From positions 1 through 40,261 of the forward strand of contig JAFVAI010000017.1 of assembly GCA_017480545.1 (NCBI GenBank): a stretch of 40,261 bases of DNA, written 5' to 3'. The DNA is from Schwartzia sp. (in: firmicutes). Its GTDB lineage: Bacteria > Bacillota > Negativicutes > Selenomonadales > Selenomonadaceae. A program made the translations under genes and the position numbers. Each line of letters opens with the position of its first letter. The first letter of the stretch is position 1. The notes under the pieces are model-generated. The model was not told the DNA's origin and did not search any database. It worked only from the letters and a program-made list of their open reading frames with translations. Below, piece by piece: positions 32,587 through 40,261 of the stretch.

Positions 32587-33594
32587 TTACTGAATGATCT
32601 CCGCCGACTTCATCAGGTCGTCCGGGATCTTGACGCCCAGCGCGTCGGCATTCTTCTTGTTGATGCTCGCCTTCAGGTCCTTCGCGGTCTGGATCGGCAT
32701 CTCGGCGGGTTTGTGCTTGCCGTCGAGGATGTCCGCGCCCATGTCGCCCGTTTGCAGGCCCAGCTTGTAGTAATCGATGCCGTAGGTCGCGAGGCCGCCG
32801 GCCTTGACCATGTTCTCCTCGCCGCAGATGACCGGCTTCTTCGCCGGGTCGGTGACGGAGAGCAGCGTCGGCATCGCGCTGGCAATCACATTGTCCGTCG
32901 GCGCATAGAACACATCCACCTTCGTATTGAGGCTCTGCGCCGCCTGCTGGATATCATTGACCGTGGAGATTGTCGCCGTCTCCACCTTCAGGCCCTTCGC
33001 CTCGGCATAGGCCTTCATCGCCTTGACCTGCACCTCGGAATTGACCTCGCTGGAACAATAGACAACGCCCACCGTCTTCGCGTCCGGGCAGAGCTTCATC
33101 AGAAGATCGACCTGCTCCTTGACCGGGTTCATGTCGCTGGTGCCGGTCACATTGCCGCCCGGGCTCGCGTTCGACTTCACGAGCTTCGCGCTCTCATAGT
33201 CGGTAATCGCCGTGCCGACGACGGGGATATCCTTGGTGGCGTTGGCCACCGTCTGCGCCGCCGGGGTCGCGATGGCGCAAATCAGGTTCGACTTGTTCGA
33301 GATGAATCGCTGGGAAATGTTCGCGAGGTTCGACTGGTCGGCCTGCGCGTTCTGGCGGTCGATTTCGATGTTCTTGCCTTCCTCGTAGCCGCGCTTTTTC
33401 AGCCCGTCCACGAAGCCCTTGTTCGCCGCGTCGAGAGCGTTGTGCTCGACAAGCTGCACGATGCCGATCTTGTACATCTTCTTGCCGTCCTCCGCCTTCT
33501 TCTCGCCGCCGCCTCCGCAGCCCGCGATCAGTCCCGCCGCCAGCACCGCCGTCACGCCCATGACGAGGCGCTTCCATTTCTTGCCCTTCATCAT
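32587..33594 (-). CDS. TrpX-like ABC transporter substrate-binding lipoprotein
   Basis: The 335-residue protein has a lipoprotein signal ending LIAGC. The mature part is a PBP1-fold ABC_sub_bind protein: KIGIVQLVEHNALDAANKGF, VVGTAITDYESAKLV, NVTGTSDMNPVKEQVDLL and YAPTDNVIASAMPTLL, close to streptococcal TrpX. It likely binds an aromatic amino acid or similar small molecule. GGAGGGG lies six bases before the first of two tandem ATG codons (33594); a longer frame starting at 33645 has no site. It is the first gene of a three-gene operon. Confidence 0.9.
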   Translation of the reverse strand: MMKGKKWKRLVMGVTAVLAAGLIAGCGGGGEKKAEDGKKMYKIGIVQLVEHNALDAANKGFVDGLKKRGYEEGKNIEIDRQNAQADQSNLANISQRFISNKSNLICAIATPAAQTVANATKDIPVVGTAITDYESAKLVKSNASPGGNVTGTSDMNPVKEQVDLLMKLCPDAKTVGVVYCSSEVNSEVQVKAMKAYAEAKGLKVETATISTVNDIQQAAQSLNTKVDVFYAPTDNVIASAMPTLLSVTDPAKKPVICGEENMVKAGGLATYGIDYYKLGLQTGDMGADILDGKHKPAEMPIQTAKDLKASINKKNADALGVKIPDDLMKSAEIIQ

Positions 33595-33650
33595 ACTCTG
33601 CCCCTCCATACATTCATTTCTTTGCCGCGCTCTTCGCGCAAGCAACTTTT

Positions 33651-33656
33651 ATTATA
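33651..33656 (-). promoter_or_regulatory. -10 box of the TrpXYZ-like operon
   Basis: On the minus strand the bases read TATAAT, 57 bases before the start codon, inside a markedly AT-rich stretch. No convincing -35 box is seen. Confidence 0.4.
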
Positions 33657-33703
33657 CATAACAATATAAAAAAAATCCACCGCTTTCTTTAACCTTCCTT
33701 TCA

Positions 33704-33733
33704 TTGACAATCTCCGGACGCAGGGCTTACAAT
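33704..33733 (+). promoter_or_regulatory. Promoter upstream of the first M48 protease gene
   Basis: TTGACA and TACAAT are separated by 18 bases. Transcription from here would run through the palindromic repeat C before reaching the M48 gene, so the repeat would lie in the 5' leader. Confidence 0.5.
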
Positions 33734-33753
33734 CTGGACAGAAACTATAATTC

Positions 33754-33891
33754 CTTGCCCTCCCCGCTGGGGAGGGGGGACCGCCGCAGGCGGTGGGTGA
33801 GGTTTTCACAACGTAACGCTTCAGGCGTTACGTTACAAAACCTCATCCGTCGCGCTTCGCGCGCCACCTTCCCAAAAGGGGAAGGCAAGAT
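33754..33891. repeat. Interspersed palindromic intergenic element, copy C (138 bp)
   Basis: It starts CTTGCCCTCCCCGCTGGGG and ends GGGGAAGGCAAGAT, with GGTGGGTGAGGTTTT and AAAACCTCATCCGTCGC as the arms and a central AACGCTTCAGGCGTT hairpin. It shares arm sequences with the copies at 10627 and 18752. Confidence 0.7.
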
Positions 33892-33936
33892 AAGCAAAAT
33901 TCAATGAAGACATATGTACCGACAGGAGGTTTTTGC

Positions 33937-35145
33937 ATGAAAGCGAAACGGATGTTGAAAAAGCTTCGCATGGGCGTATTGGCGGCGGGCGTTTCCGCGG
34001 CGCTGCTCGTTCCCGCGCCGCCCACCGCCGAGGCGAATATTCTCGTGGACGTCATCACCGGCGCCATCGGCGCGGGCACCGCGTACAATACCTATCTGGG
34101 GAAGCTGCTCTCGATGGGCAACGACCCCGTCACGCAGAAAAAACTCCTCGACCAGGACGTCGCCAAGCGCGGCGAAGACACTTCGGAAGAAACCCGCGCC
34201 CTCGTCGACGGCGTGATGAACCAGCTCATCACGCGCGGCGAATACGCGATGGCGGCGGACTCCCTGCCCTTCCGATGGCGCGTCAACGCCGACGACTCCT
34301 TCAACGCGTCCTGCACCGCCGCCGACTATGTCAGCATCAACCGCGGCCTCATCACGGCGCTGCACGGCGACCGGGACGAACTGGCGGGCGTTCTCGCCCA
34401 CGAGATGATCCACGGCCTCCATCAGCATATCCCCTACGACGTGGCCAAACAGGCCGCGATCCAGACCGGGGCCTCGGCGATCTCCGGCGGCGCGCTGACC
34501 ACCTACCTGACGAATATCCTGACCAATTACAACGCGGCGAAAAACATCACCGCACCTTCGGAAAAGGATGCCGACGAATCCGGCTTCCGGCTGATGGCCA
34601 GCGCGGGCTTCAACCCCGGCGGCTTCGCCGCGATGATCCACAAAATGCCGGACAGCCACGCCGAATCCGTCCTCAACCCCGACGACCACCCCGAGACCTC
34701 GAACCGCCTGAAGCGCGGCCTGAAATGGCTGAACGAGTACAGTCTCGGCCACGTCGAAGCGAAAGAAGATGTCGTTTTCATCGACAATGCGCCGTTCCTG
34801 ACGCTGGCGGCCGCCGAGGAATACAGCGCGAGGGAGCGCGCCTGCCTCGTGGCGGGGGGCCTCGCCAAGGGCTTCCACGACCACGCGCTGGCCTCCGGTT
34901 GGCGCTTCACGAAGCTGCCGAACGGCGAGGTGGACTTCCTGAACGACGGCGACGCCTACCGCCACTTGAAAGCCGCCGTGCGGGAAGCGAAGCTCGGCGA
35001 GCGCTTGGAGGCGCTGGTAACCGCCGCTTACGCGAAAGACCGCCAATCGGACGTTCGCGAGAACTATCTGGAACAGGAGCAGGAGCGCCGGGAGAAAATC
35101 GAGGCGAAGCGGGAAAGGCGAAGCGCAACACGACGGAAAACGTGA
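33937..35145 (+). CDS. M48 family zinc metalloprotease, frame ends early (paralogue of 35935)
   Basis: The frame gives 402 residues, with a signal peptide (MGVLAAGVSAALLV to the AEA cleavage region) and an M48 domain. The zinc motif HEMIH is at residues 155-159, and the third ligand Glu209 lies in SEKDADESG. AGGAGG precedes the ATG at 33937. At 35114-35116 one A seems missing (GGGAAAGGCG), so the frame runs out into ERRSATRRKT and stops, while the neighbouring frame continues into TPR repeats. The paralogue at 35935 is one continuous M48-TPR protein, so this gene is probably a frameshifted version, though the protease half is intact. Such exported proteases act on envelope proteins. Confidence 0.85.
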   Translation: MKAKRMLKKLRMGVLAAGVSAALLVPAPPTAEANILVDVITGAIGAGTAYNTYLGKLLSMGNDPVTQKKLLDQDVAKRGEDTSEETRALVDGVMNQLITRGEYAMAADSLPFRWRVNADDSFNASCTAADYVSINRGLITALHGDRDELAGVLAHEMIHGLHQHIPYDVAKQAAIQTGASAISGGALTTYLTNILTNYNAAKNITAPSEKDADESGFRLMASAGFNPGGFAAMIHKMPDSHAESVLNPDDHPETSNRLKRGLKWLNEYSLGHVEAKEDVVFIDNAPFLTLAAAEEYSARERACLVAGGLAKGFHDHALASGWRFTKLPNGEVDFLNDGDAYRHLKAAVREAKLGERLEALVTAAYAKDRQSDVRENYLEQEQERREKIEAKRERRSATRRKT

Positions 35146-35600
35146 AAAGCTACACGCAAAAGAGCCTGACTTATAACGCCCTCAGCCTCCCAGACCTCGC
35201 CCTCCACGAAGCCAACCGCCTCCTCGCCTGCGACCCCGACGACGAGGCGAAGGCCTGGGCCCACGCCGAGCGCGGCAGCGCCTACTACCAACTGGACCGA
35301 TACGACGAGGCCCTCGCCGAGCTGAACCTGTCGACAAACCTCGCGCCGGGCCAGGCGCGCACCTACCTCTACCGCGGCTATACCTTCCACGCCCTCGGCG
35401 ACTACGACGCGGCACTGGCGGACAGCCAAAAAGCCGAACAGCTGGCCCCCGGCGTCTTCGCCGCGAACCTTCGGCTGCAGGGCATGAGCTACGACGCGAA
35501 AGGCGAGGACAGCTTGGCGCTGGCGGCCTACAAAGCCTACCTCGAAAAAAATCCCAAAGGCGAAGTGCCGGAAAAATACATGGAGCTGATGGGAGGATAA
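35142..35600 (+). pseudogene. TPR part of the frameshifted M48-TPR gene
   Basis: In the frame one base off the protease, codons before and after 35142 read AKRNTTENVKSY and then three TPR-like repeats: LALHEANRLLACDPDDE, WAHAERGSAYYQLDRYDEAL and YLYRGYTFHALGDYDAALAD. The run ends at TAA 35598-35600. A GTG at 35142 overlaps the stop TGA of the protease frame (GTGA) but has no ribosome binding site, so separate translation is doubtful. TPR repeats usually mediate protein contact, as in BepA-type proteases. Confidence 0.65.
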
Positions 35601-35614
35601 AAACGTACGCAAGG

Positions 35615-35652
35615 AAACGCCGCAGGACTTTTCCCGCCTGCGGCGTTTTTTT
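35615..35652 (+). terminator. Terminator of the first M48-TPR gene
   Basis: AAACGCCGCAGG pairs with CCTGCGGCGTTT across a ten-base loop and is followed by further T residues. It lies 14 bases after the TPR stop codon. Confidence 0.9.
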
Positions 35653-35707
35653 GTGTCAAAAATTGGCCGAAGAAAAAAGGGGTTATGTTTCCGGGCTTCG
35701 CAACGGT

Positions 35708-35750
35708 TGCAAAAAATTGAAGTAAGAAATTCTTACCTCAAAAATTTGCA
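35708..35750. promoter_or_regulatory. AT-rich palindrome, copy 2 (operator or terminator)
   Basis: The core GTAAGAAATTCTTAC and the flanking TTGA...CTCAA are identical to those at 2254-2292 and lie in the same orientation; the outer arms differ by a few bases. It stands 142 bases before the -10 box of the second M48 gene. Confidence 0.5.
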
Positions 35751-35891
35751 GTTTCCTTTTCCTCGCGGCAGCGCGCCGGGGCGATGGCCGCTTGCCGGAG
35801 TGCCGGCCCCATGATCGCGCGCTTTCCCGAACCGGAAAAGCGGACAGGCAAGGCGTTTTCAGCTTTCCTCCATGCGGTTTGGGCGCGTTTG

Positions 35892-35900
35892 TGCTATGAT
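35892..35900 (+). promoter_or_regulatory. Extended -10 promoter (TGCTATGAT) of the second M48-TPR gene
   Basis: TGCTATGAT lies 34 bases before the start codon, without a clear -35 box. Confidence 0.5.
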
Positions 35901-35934
35901 AAAACATCATTGGAACGGACGGAGGGATTTCTCC

Positions 35935-37842
35935 ATGAATCTGCTGCGTTTTTGGAAACGTCGGCTGGTCGCGGCGGGACTGGCGGCGGTTGCTTTGGCT
36001 GCGCCCGTTTTGCCCGCCGCGCCTCTCGCCGTGCGTGCCGAGGCATCGTCGAGCGCCGACGTTTTCACCGCGCTGGCGGGGGTGCTTGGCACGGCGGGCA
36101 TGTACAGCGGCTATCTCGCCGCGATCCTCGACGCGGGCAACAACGCTTACTATCAGGAACAGACGCGGCGCTATGACGCTTATGAAAACGGCGTCGACCG
36201 CAACCCCAAAAATCACCAGATTGTCGACGAGGTGATGGAGGGACTGGTGGAACGCGGGACGTATGTGCTCGACATTCGTTCGCTGCCTTTCCGCTGGAAC
36301 GTAAACAACAGCGCCGAATTCAACGCGGCCTGCTTTCCGACGAATTACATCACGGTGAACAAAGGGCTCGTGGTGGGGCTGAACGGCAACATCGACGAGA
36401 TCGCCGGGGTGCTGGCCCACGAGATGACCCACGGCCTCAAGCTGCACGCGGCGTACAATTACGCGCGGGCGGCGGCGCAGGCCTTCGGCATCAATTTCCT
36501 CGGCATGGTCACGGGCGCGGTGCGCCCCGACGTGGTGGGCGTACTGGCCGATTATTCCGTCGCGAAGAACGTGATCCTGCCCGCCGAGTACGAGGCCGAC
36601 GAGGGCGGCTTTTACCTCGCGGCCAGCGCGGGCTTCAATCCCGGCGGCCCGGCGGCGGCAATGGCGCGCATGGACTACATGACGAAGCACCCGGACACCT
36701 TTGACCGGAGCTACGGCGCCGACCCCTACGACCACCCGGACACGGACAAGCGCGAGGCGAAGCTGGCGGCGATGCTGTCCGCCTACAGCGCGGGCCATGT
36801 GACGGTGAGGAACAGGAAAGAGATTTTGATCGACAGCCGGCCGCTCCTCTCGGCCTCATATTCCACCGAGGCCTACGACGACACGCCGGAGCAGGCGTAC
36901 TTGATCGCGGGCGGGCTGGCACGGGCGTTCCACGAGCTCGCGACGGCGGAAGCCTGGAATTTTCGCCCCGGCGCCAACGGACGCATCGCCTATCTGGACG
37001 ACAACCGCGTGTACGAATATTTGAAGGACGCCGTGGAGAGGAACCACGCCGAAGGGGAATTGGAGCGGCTGGTCCGGGCCGCCTATGCGGGGGAAAGCGC
37101 GACGGGGGCGCGGGCGACGATGCGGGCCGAGGAGCAGAAGCGCCTCGCCTACTGGCGGGAACGCACGGCCAAAAACATCGCCGCCGACAAAAAACTGGTC
37201 GAGCGGCTGTACAAGAACGCGGACGCCTACAACGACATCAACGAGCCGGAGCTTTCCATCGAGGAAGGCGCGCGCACCTTTGGCTGCGACTATGAGGGCG
37301 TGAAGCTGGCGGGCGTTTACGCGGTGCGCGGGCGCGCGAAAGCGCTCCAGGGCGACTTCGCGGGCGCGATGGCGGACTGCGATTACGCGGCGAGCCTCGA
37401 CCCGAACGACGCCTATGTGTACCTGAACCGCGCCGAGGTGCAGCGGGCCCAGGGACTGCCGGAGCCCGCGCTGCAGGATATCAACCGCGCCATCGCGTTG
37501 GACCCGAAGGCCATCGCCGCGCACAAGATGGCGGCCGACGTGGAGGACGAGCTGGGCAACGACTCGGCCGCCCTGACGCATTACGCCGCCTATCACAAGC
37601 TCCTGCCGGAAGCGACGGACATTCCCGACAAATATTACAGGCGCATCGACCCGAAGGGCTGGAAGCGGCTGGAAAAGGAGCGCGAAAAAGCGCGGAAGGA
37701 AGAAGCCAAGGCGCGCGCGGAAAAAAAGGCCGAGGAAGAGAAGAAAAAACAGGCCGAAAGCAAATCCGCGAAGCCAACGGACAAAAAGGCCGAAACCCCG
37801 GAGCGCAAGACGACGGGCGACGCGGCAAAGCCCGCCGCGTGA
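35935..37842 (+). CDS. Exported M48 family metalloprotease with C-terminal TPR repeats
   Basis: The 635-residue protein has a signal peptide (RRLVAAGLAAVALAAPVLP), an M48 domain with HEMTH at residues 162-166 and the third ligand Glu218 in PAEYEADEGG. It continues with a linker and TPR repeats at about residues 420-550 (VYAVRGRAKALQGDFAGAMA, VYLNRAEVQRAQGLPEPAL). The last 75 residues are a Lys/Glu/Ala-rich tail. The plan resembles BepA/YfgC, which works on outer-membrane protein assembly; that role here is inference. GGAGGG precedes the ATG at 35935; the 21-codon upstream extension is rejected because the promoter lies inside it. It is a paralogue of the gene at 33937. Confidence 0.9.
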   Translation: MNLLRFWKRRLVAAGLAAVALAAPVLPAAPLAVRAEASSSADVFTALAGVLGTAGMYSGYLAAILDAGNNAYYQEQTRRYDAYENGVDRNPKNHQIVDEVMEGLVERGTYVLDIRSLPFRWNVNNSAEFNAACFPTNYITVNKGLVVGLNGNIDEIAGVLAHEMTHGLKLHAAYNYARAAAQAFGINFLGMVTGAVRPDVVGVLADYSVAKNVILPAEYEADEGGFYLAASAGFNPGGPAAAMARMDYMTKHPDTFDRSYGADPYDHPDTDKREAKLAAMLSAYSAGHVTVRNRKEILIDSRPLLSASYSTEAYDDTPEQAYLIAGGLARAFHELATAEAWNFRPGANGRIAYLDDNRVYEYLKDAVERNHAEGELERLVRAAYAGESATGARATMRAEEQKRLAYWRERTAKNIAADKKLVERLYKNADAYNDINEPELSIEEGARTFGCDYEGVKLAGVYAVRGRAKALQGDFAGAMADCDYAASLDPNDAYVYLNRAEVQRAQGLPEPALQDINRAIALDPKAIAAHKMAADVEDELGNDSAALTHYAAYHKLLPEATDIPDKYYRRIDPKGWKRLEKEREKARKEEAKARAEKKAEEEKKKQAESKSAKPTDKKAETPERKTTGDAAKPAA

Positions 37843-37877
37843 TGCGCGAAACGCGCTTGCAATTTCCGATGATTATC

Positions 37878-37883
37878 TATAAT
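37878..37883 (+). promoter_or_regulatory. -10 box of the FtsA-like gene
   Basis: A TATAAT hexamer lies 48 bases before the start codon, with TTGCAA 15 bases upstream, a slightly short spacing. No other candidate is seen in the 89-base gap. Confidence 0.4.
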
Positions 37884-37931
37884 ATATTGTAATATGAAAT
37901 TACCCGAGTTTTTGGAAGGGATTGTGATCGT

Positions 37932-40261
37932 ATGGCAACCGAGAAGAACGACGCGCCGAAGAAGACGCGCCGAAAGAAAAAGGCCGAAGAGGAAACGGCG
38001 GCGGTGACGACGGAAGAAGCCGCGCCGAAGGCGCGCACCCCGAAGACGGGGGCCCGCAAGACGACGAAAAAGGCCGCCGCCCCGAAAGCGACCGCGCCGG
38101 AAAAAGAGCGCATTTTCGCGCTGGACATCGGCACCCGCAGCGTCATCGGCATCGTCGCCGAGCAGGAAGCGGACGGCACGATGACGATCCTCGACACCAC
38201 GCGCCGCGAGCACAAAACCCGCGCCATGCTCGACGGGCAGATCCACGACGTGCCGCAGGTCGCCGCCGTCATCCGGGAAGTCAAGGCCGCGCTGGAGGAG
38301 ACCGCAGGCCCCTTGAAGAGCGTCGCCGTCGCCGCCGCGGGCCGCGCGCTTTACACCATGACCGCCGAGACGGAAATGGATTTTTCCGGCGTCATCACCG
38401 TCGACGGCCAGCGTCTTTTGGACTTCTCGGGTGTGCAGGCGGCGCAGGAAAAGCTCGCCTCCTGCTCCGAGATTGACGACCCGACGCATTATTACTGCGT
38501 CGGCTACAGCACCATCAAATACACGCTGGACGGCATCCAGCTCAAATCCCTGATCGGCCAGCGGGGGCAGAAGGCGACGGCCTCGGTCATCGCGACCTTC
38601 CTGCCGCGGCAGGTCATCGACTCGATGGATTCGGCGCTGACCGCCACCGGTCTGGCCCTCCGGGCCGTGACCCTGGAGCCGATCGCCGCAATCAATGTGC
38701 TGATTCCGCCGACCATGCGCCACCTGAACCTCGTGCTCGTGGATATCGGCGCGGGCACCTCCGACGTCGCCATCACGAAAAACGGCAGCGTCATCGCCTA
38801 CGGCATGGTCCCGCAGGCCGGCGACGAAATCACCGAAGCCATCAGCCAGCACTTCCTGCTGGATTTCAACGTCGCCGAGCACATCAAGCGCGACGCCGCC
38901 GAAGGCAAGGAGGTTTCTTTCACCGACATTCTCGGCATGCAGTACACCATGACCGCCGAGGAAGTGCTGTCGCCGATCCTGCCCGCCGTCCAGAAACTCG
39001 CCGAGGCCATCGCCCGGCAAATCATGGCGCTGAACGACGACGAGCCGCAGGCGGTGCTCTTGGTCGGCGGCGGCTCGCTGACGCCGCAGCTCGCGGAGCT
39101 CGTCGCGGAAGCGCTCTCGCTGCCCCTCGCCCGCGTCGCCGTCCGCCACCCGGAATCCGTCGACGGCGTGGCGGCTTTGCCGCCGGAGCTGGCACAGCCC
39201 GATGCGGTGACGCCGCTGGGCATTTTGAAAATCGCGTCGCTGAATATGCTCCATTTCCAGACCGTTTACGTTTCCGGCGTGGAGTACCGCTTGTTCAATT
39301 TCCGCGACCTGACCGTTTCCGACGCGCTGCTCGCCGCGGGCGTCCAGCTCCGGCAGGAGAACGGCCCCGAGATTGGCCTGCACATCACGGTGAACGGCGA
39401 GCCGCGTTTCTTCCCGGGCACGTCCGGCTCCGGCCCCGCCGTCACCATGAACGGCGAGCCCGCCGCCCTCGACACCCCGATCGCCAGCGGGGCGCACATT
39501 GAAATCGCGCGCGGCGAGGAGGGGCAGCTGCCCGTCGTCACCGTGGCGAACGTCATGGAATCGCAGGAGCCGTACACCCTTTACATCAACGGCAACAAAA
39601 AGAAAATCGAGCCCGTGCTCCTGGTCAACGGCGAACCCGCCGAGGACGACCGCCGTCTCGCGGATGGCGACGCCGTCACGCGCCGGGAGACGCTCAGCGT
39701 CGGCGAGGCGCTGAAGCTCGCGGGCTACCCGCCCACGGGCAAGAAAATCAAGTACAAGCTGAACGGCGAGGAAACGCAGTTCTCCTGCATCCCCGAGATT
39801 CTCCTGAACGACGGGCCCACGACGCTCTCCGTGCCCGTCCACGACGCCGACCGCATCGAGTACAATCTGCCGGACGATCCGAAGCTCGGAGAAGTGCTTG
39901 GCCTCTCCGAGCGCGACACGAGCCTCGTGGTCTATTTCAACGGCGCGGAAAAGAAAATCCCCGCCGCGTCCATGACGCTGGCGCTGAACGGCCGCCCCGC
40001 CACCGCCAACACGCTCGTCACCGAAGGGTGCAGCGTCCAGTATGAAATCTCCGAGCGGCGCGCCACCGATGTCAGCGCCGTGCTGGCCGCCGTGGGCTTC
40101 GAGCCTCCGGCCGCGACCAGCGGCATGATCGTCACGATCACGGTCAACGAAAAGCCCGCGACCTTCAGCGATCCCATCATGAACGGCGACCAGGTGGATG
40201 TCGATATCCGGCTGGCCGACGGCGTCGCCGCGAAGCCCGTGCCCCGGCCGGCCCCCGCGCC
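37932..40261 (+). CDS. FtsA-like actin-fold protein with basic N-terminal tail and C-terminal beta-grasp-like repeats; 3' end outside the window
   Basis: The frame is open from the ATG at 37932 to the window edge (776 residues so far). Residues 1-60 form a Lys/Ala/Pro tail. Residues 61-450 have the actin-like ATPase plan of FtsA/PilM: phosphate-1 ALDIGTRSVIG (63-73), phosphate-2 VDIGAGTSDVA (270-280) and the adenosine motif VGGGSLTP (378). From about residue 484 there is a series of short units of the form VNGEP...DTPIASGAHIEI, then LVNGEPAEDD...LADGDAV and ITVNEKPATFSD...MNGDQV, like MoaD/ThiS beta-grasp folds. FtsA tethers FtsZ in division; whether this protein does so is inference. GGAAGGG lies 11 bases before the ATG. 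Confidence 0.85.
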   Translation, partial: MATEKNDAPKKTRRKKKAEEETAAVTTEEAAPKARTPKTGARKTTKKAAAPKATAPEKERIFALDIGTRSVIGIVAEQEADGTMTILDTTRREHKTRAMLDGQIHDVPQVAAVIREVKAALEETAGPLKSVAVAAAGRALYTMTAETEMDFSGVITVDGQRLLDFSGVQAAQEKLASCSEIDDPTHYYCVGYSTIKYTLDGIQLKSLIGQRGQKATASVIATFLPRQVIDSMDSALTATGLALRAVTLEPIAAINVLIPPTMRHLNLVLVDIGAGTSDVAITKNGSVIAYGMVPQAGDEITEAISQHFLLDFNVAEHIKRDAAEGKEVSFTDILGMQYTMTAEEVLSPILPAVQKLAEAIARQIMALNDDEPQAVLLVGGGSLTPQLAELVAEALSLPLARVAVRHPESVDGVAALPPELAQPDAVTPLGILKIASLNMLHFQTVYVSGVEYRLFNFRDLTVSDALLAAGVQLRQENGPEIGLHITVNGEPRFFPGTSGSGPAVTMNGEPAALDTPIASGAHIEIARGEEGQLPVVTVANVMESQEPYTLYINGNKKKIEPVLLVNGEPAEDDRRLADGDAVTRRETLSVGEALKLAGYPPTGKKIKYKLNGEETQFSCIPEILLNDGPTTLSVPVHDADRIEYNLPDDPKLGEVLGLSERDTSLVVYFNGAEKKIPAASMTLALNGRPATANTLVTEGCSVQYEISERRATDVSAVLAAVGFEPPAATSGMIVTITVNEKPATFSDPIMNGDQVDVDIRLADGVAAKPVPRPAPA

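Noticed and set aside
35110-35145. Programmed frameshifting as the explanation for the M48/TPR split
   Set aside because: There is no heptameric slippery sequence or downstream stem typical of programmed -1 shifts, and a single missing A accounts for the shift.
37635-39842. A 735-codon minus-strand frame opposite the FtsA-like gene
   Set aside because: Same reason: Arg/His/Gly-rich shadow frame facing clear actin-fold motifs.

Overview
The window looks like chromosome from a GC-rich diderm Firmicute, most likely a Negativicute close to Selenomonas or Mitsuokella; this is inference from gene content. The support is an RND efflux pair and signal-peptide M48 proteases, which fit an outer membrane, alongside Firmicutes-type genes: DUF2905, an AgrC/LytTR-type two-component pair, a TrpXYZ-like ABC transporter and clostridial DUF6033-like proteins. 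No tRNA, rRNA, CRISPR array or prophage was seen. Many promoters share an extended -10 of the form TGnTATAAT or TGnTATGAT.

Layout. 1-2000: the 5' part of enolase (minus), then a graveyard holding a piece of a type I restriction subunit, a frameshifted YafQ-like toxin, the last codons of its antitoxin, and a 209-bp MITE-like element. 2020-6532: DUF2905 protein and an RND efflux operon, closed by a strong terminator. 6571-10516 (minus): multiple-monosaccharide ABC transporter chvE-mmsA-mmsB. 10936-14787 (minus): an operon of ABC permease, ABC binding protein and a rare MATE-transporter/HATPase fusion, with only a possible stub of the ATPase gene in front. 14892-16127: a pseudo-receiver/PAS/GGDEF protein. 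16153-18050 (minus): two DUF6033-like genes. 18161-18751: a membrane-anchored thioredoxin-fold protein without cysteines. 18917-29215: an AgrC-type histidine kinase and a LytTR response regulator, both minus, separated by an 8-kb plus-strand type I restriction-modification island (hsdR, DUF6978, DUF1828, hsdS, rhuM, hsdM). 29320-33594 (minus): a MatC/SLC13-like permease and a TrpXYZ-like ABC transporter. 33937-37842: two paralogous M48 protease/TPR genes, the first with a frameshift between its two domains. 37932 to the end: an FtsA/actin-fold protein with a basic tail and a C-terminal series of beta-grasp-like repeats.

The most interesting parts: (1) the DUF6978-DUF1828 pair sits inside the RM operon, bracketed by a 24-bp direct repeat of the hsdR 3' end, so it looks like a cassette of inserted accessory, perhaps defence, genes; (2) the MATE-HATPase fusion, translationally coupled to a NitT/TauT-type binding protein whose own ATPase gene seems lost; (3) the split kinase/regulator pair whose leaders share 40 of 51 bases without gaps; (4) a near-identical 39-43 bp palindrome in front of both the RND operon and the second M48 gene; (5) the MITE-broken toxin-antitoxin remnant. 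Three copies of a palindromic intergenic repeat (10627, 18752, 33754) are also present. Function statements for DUF families and for the fusion are inference; none could be tested by database search here.
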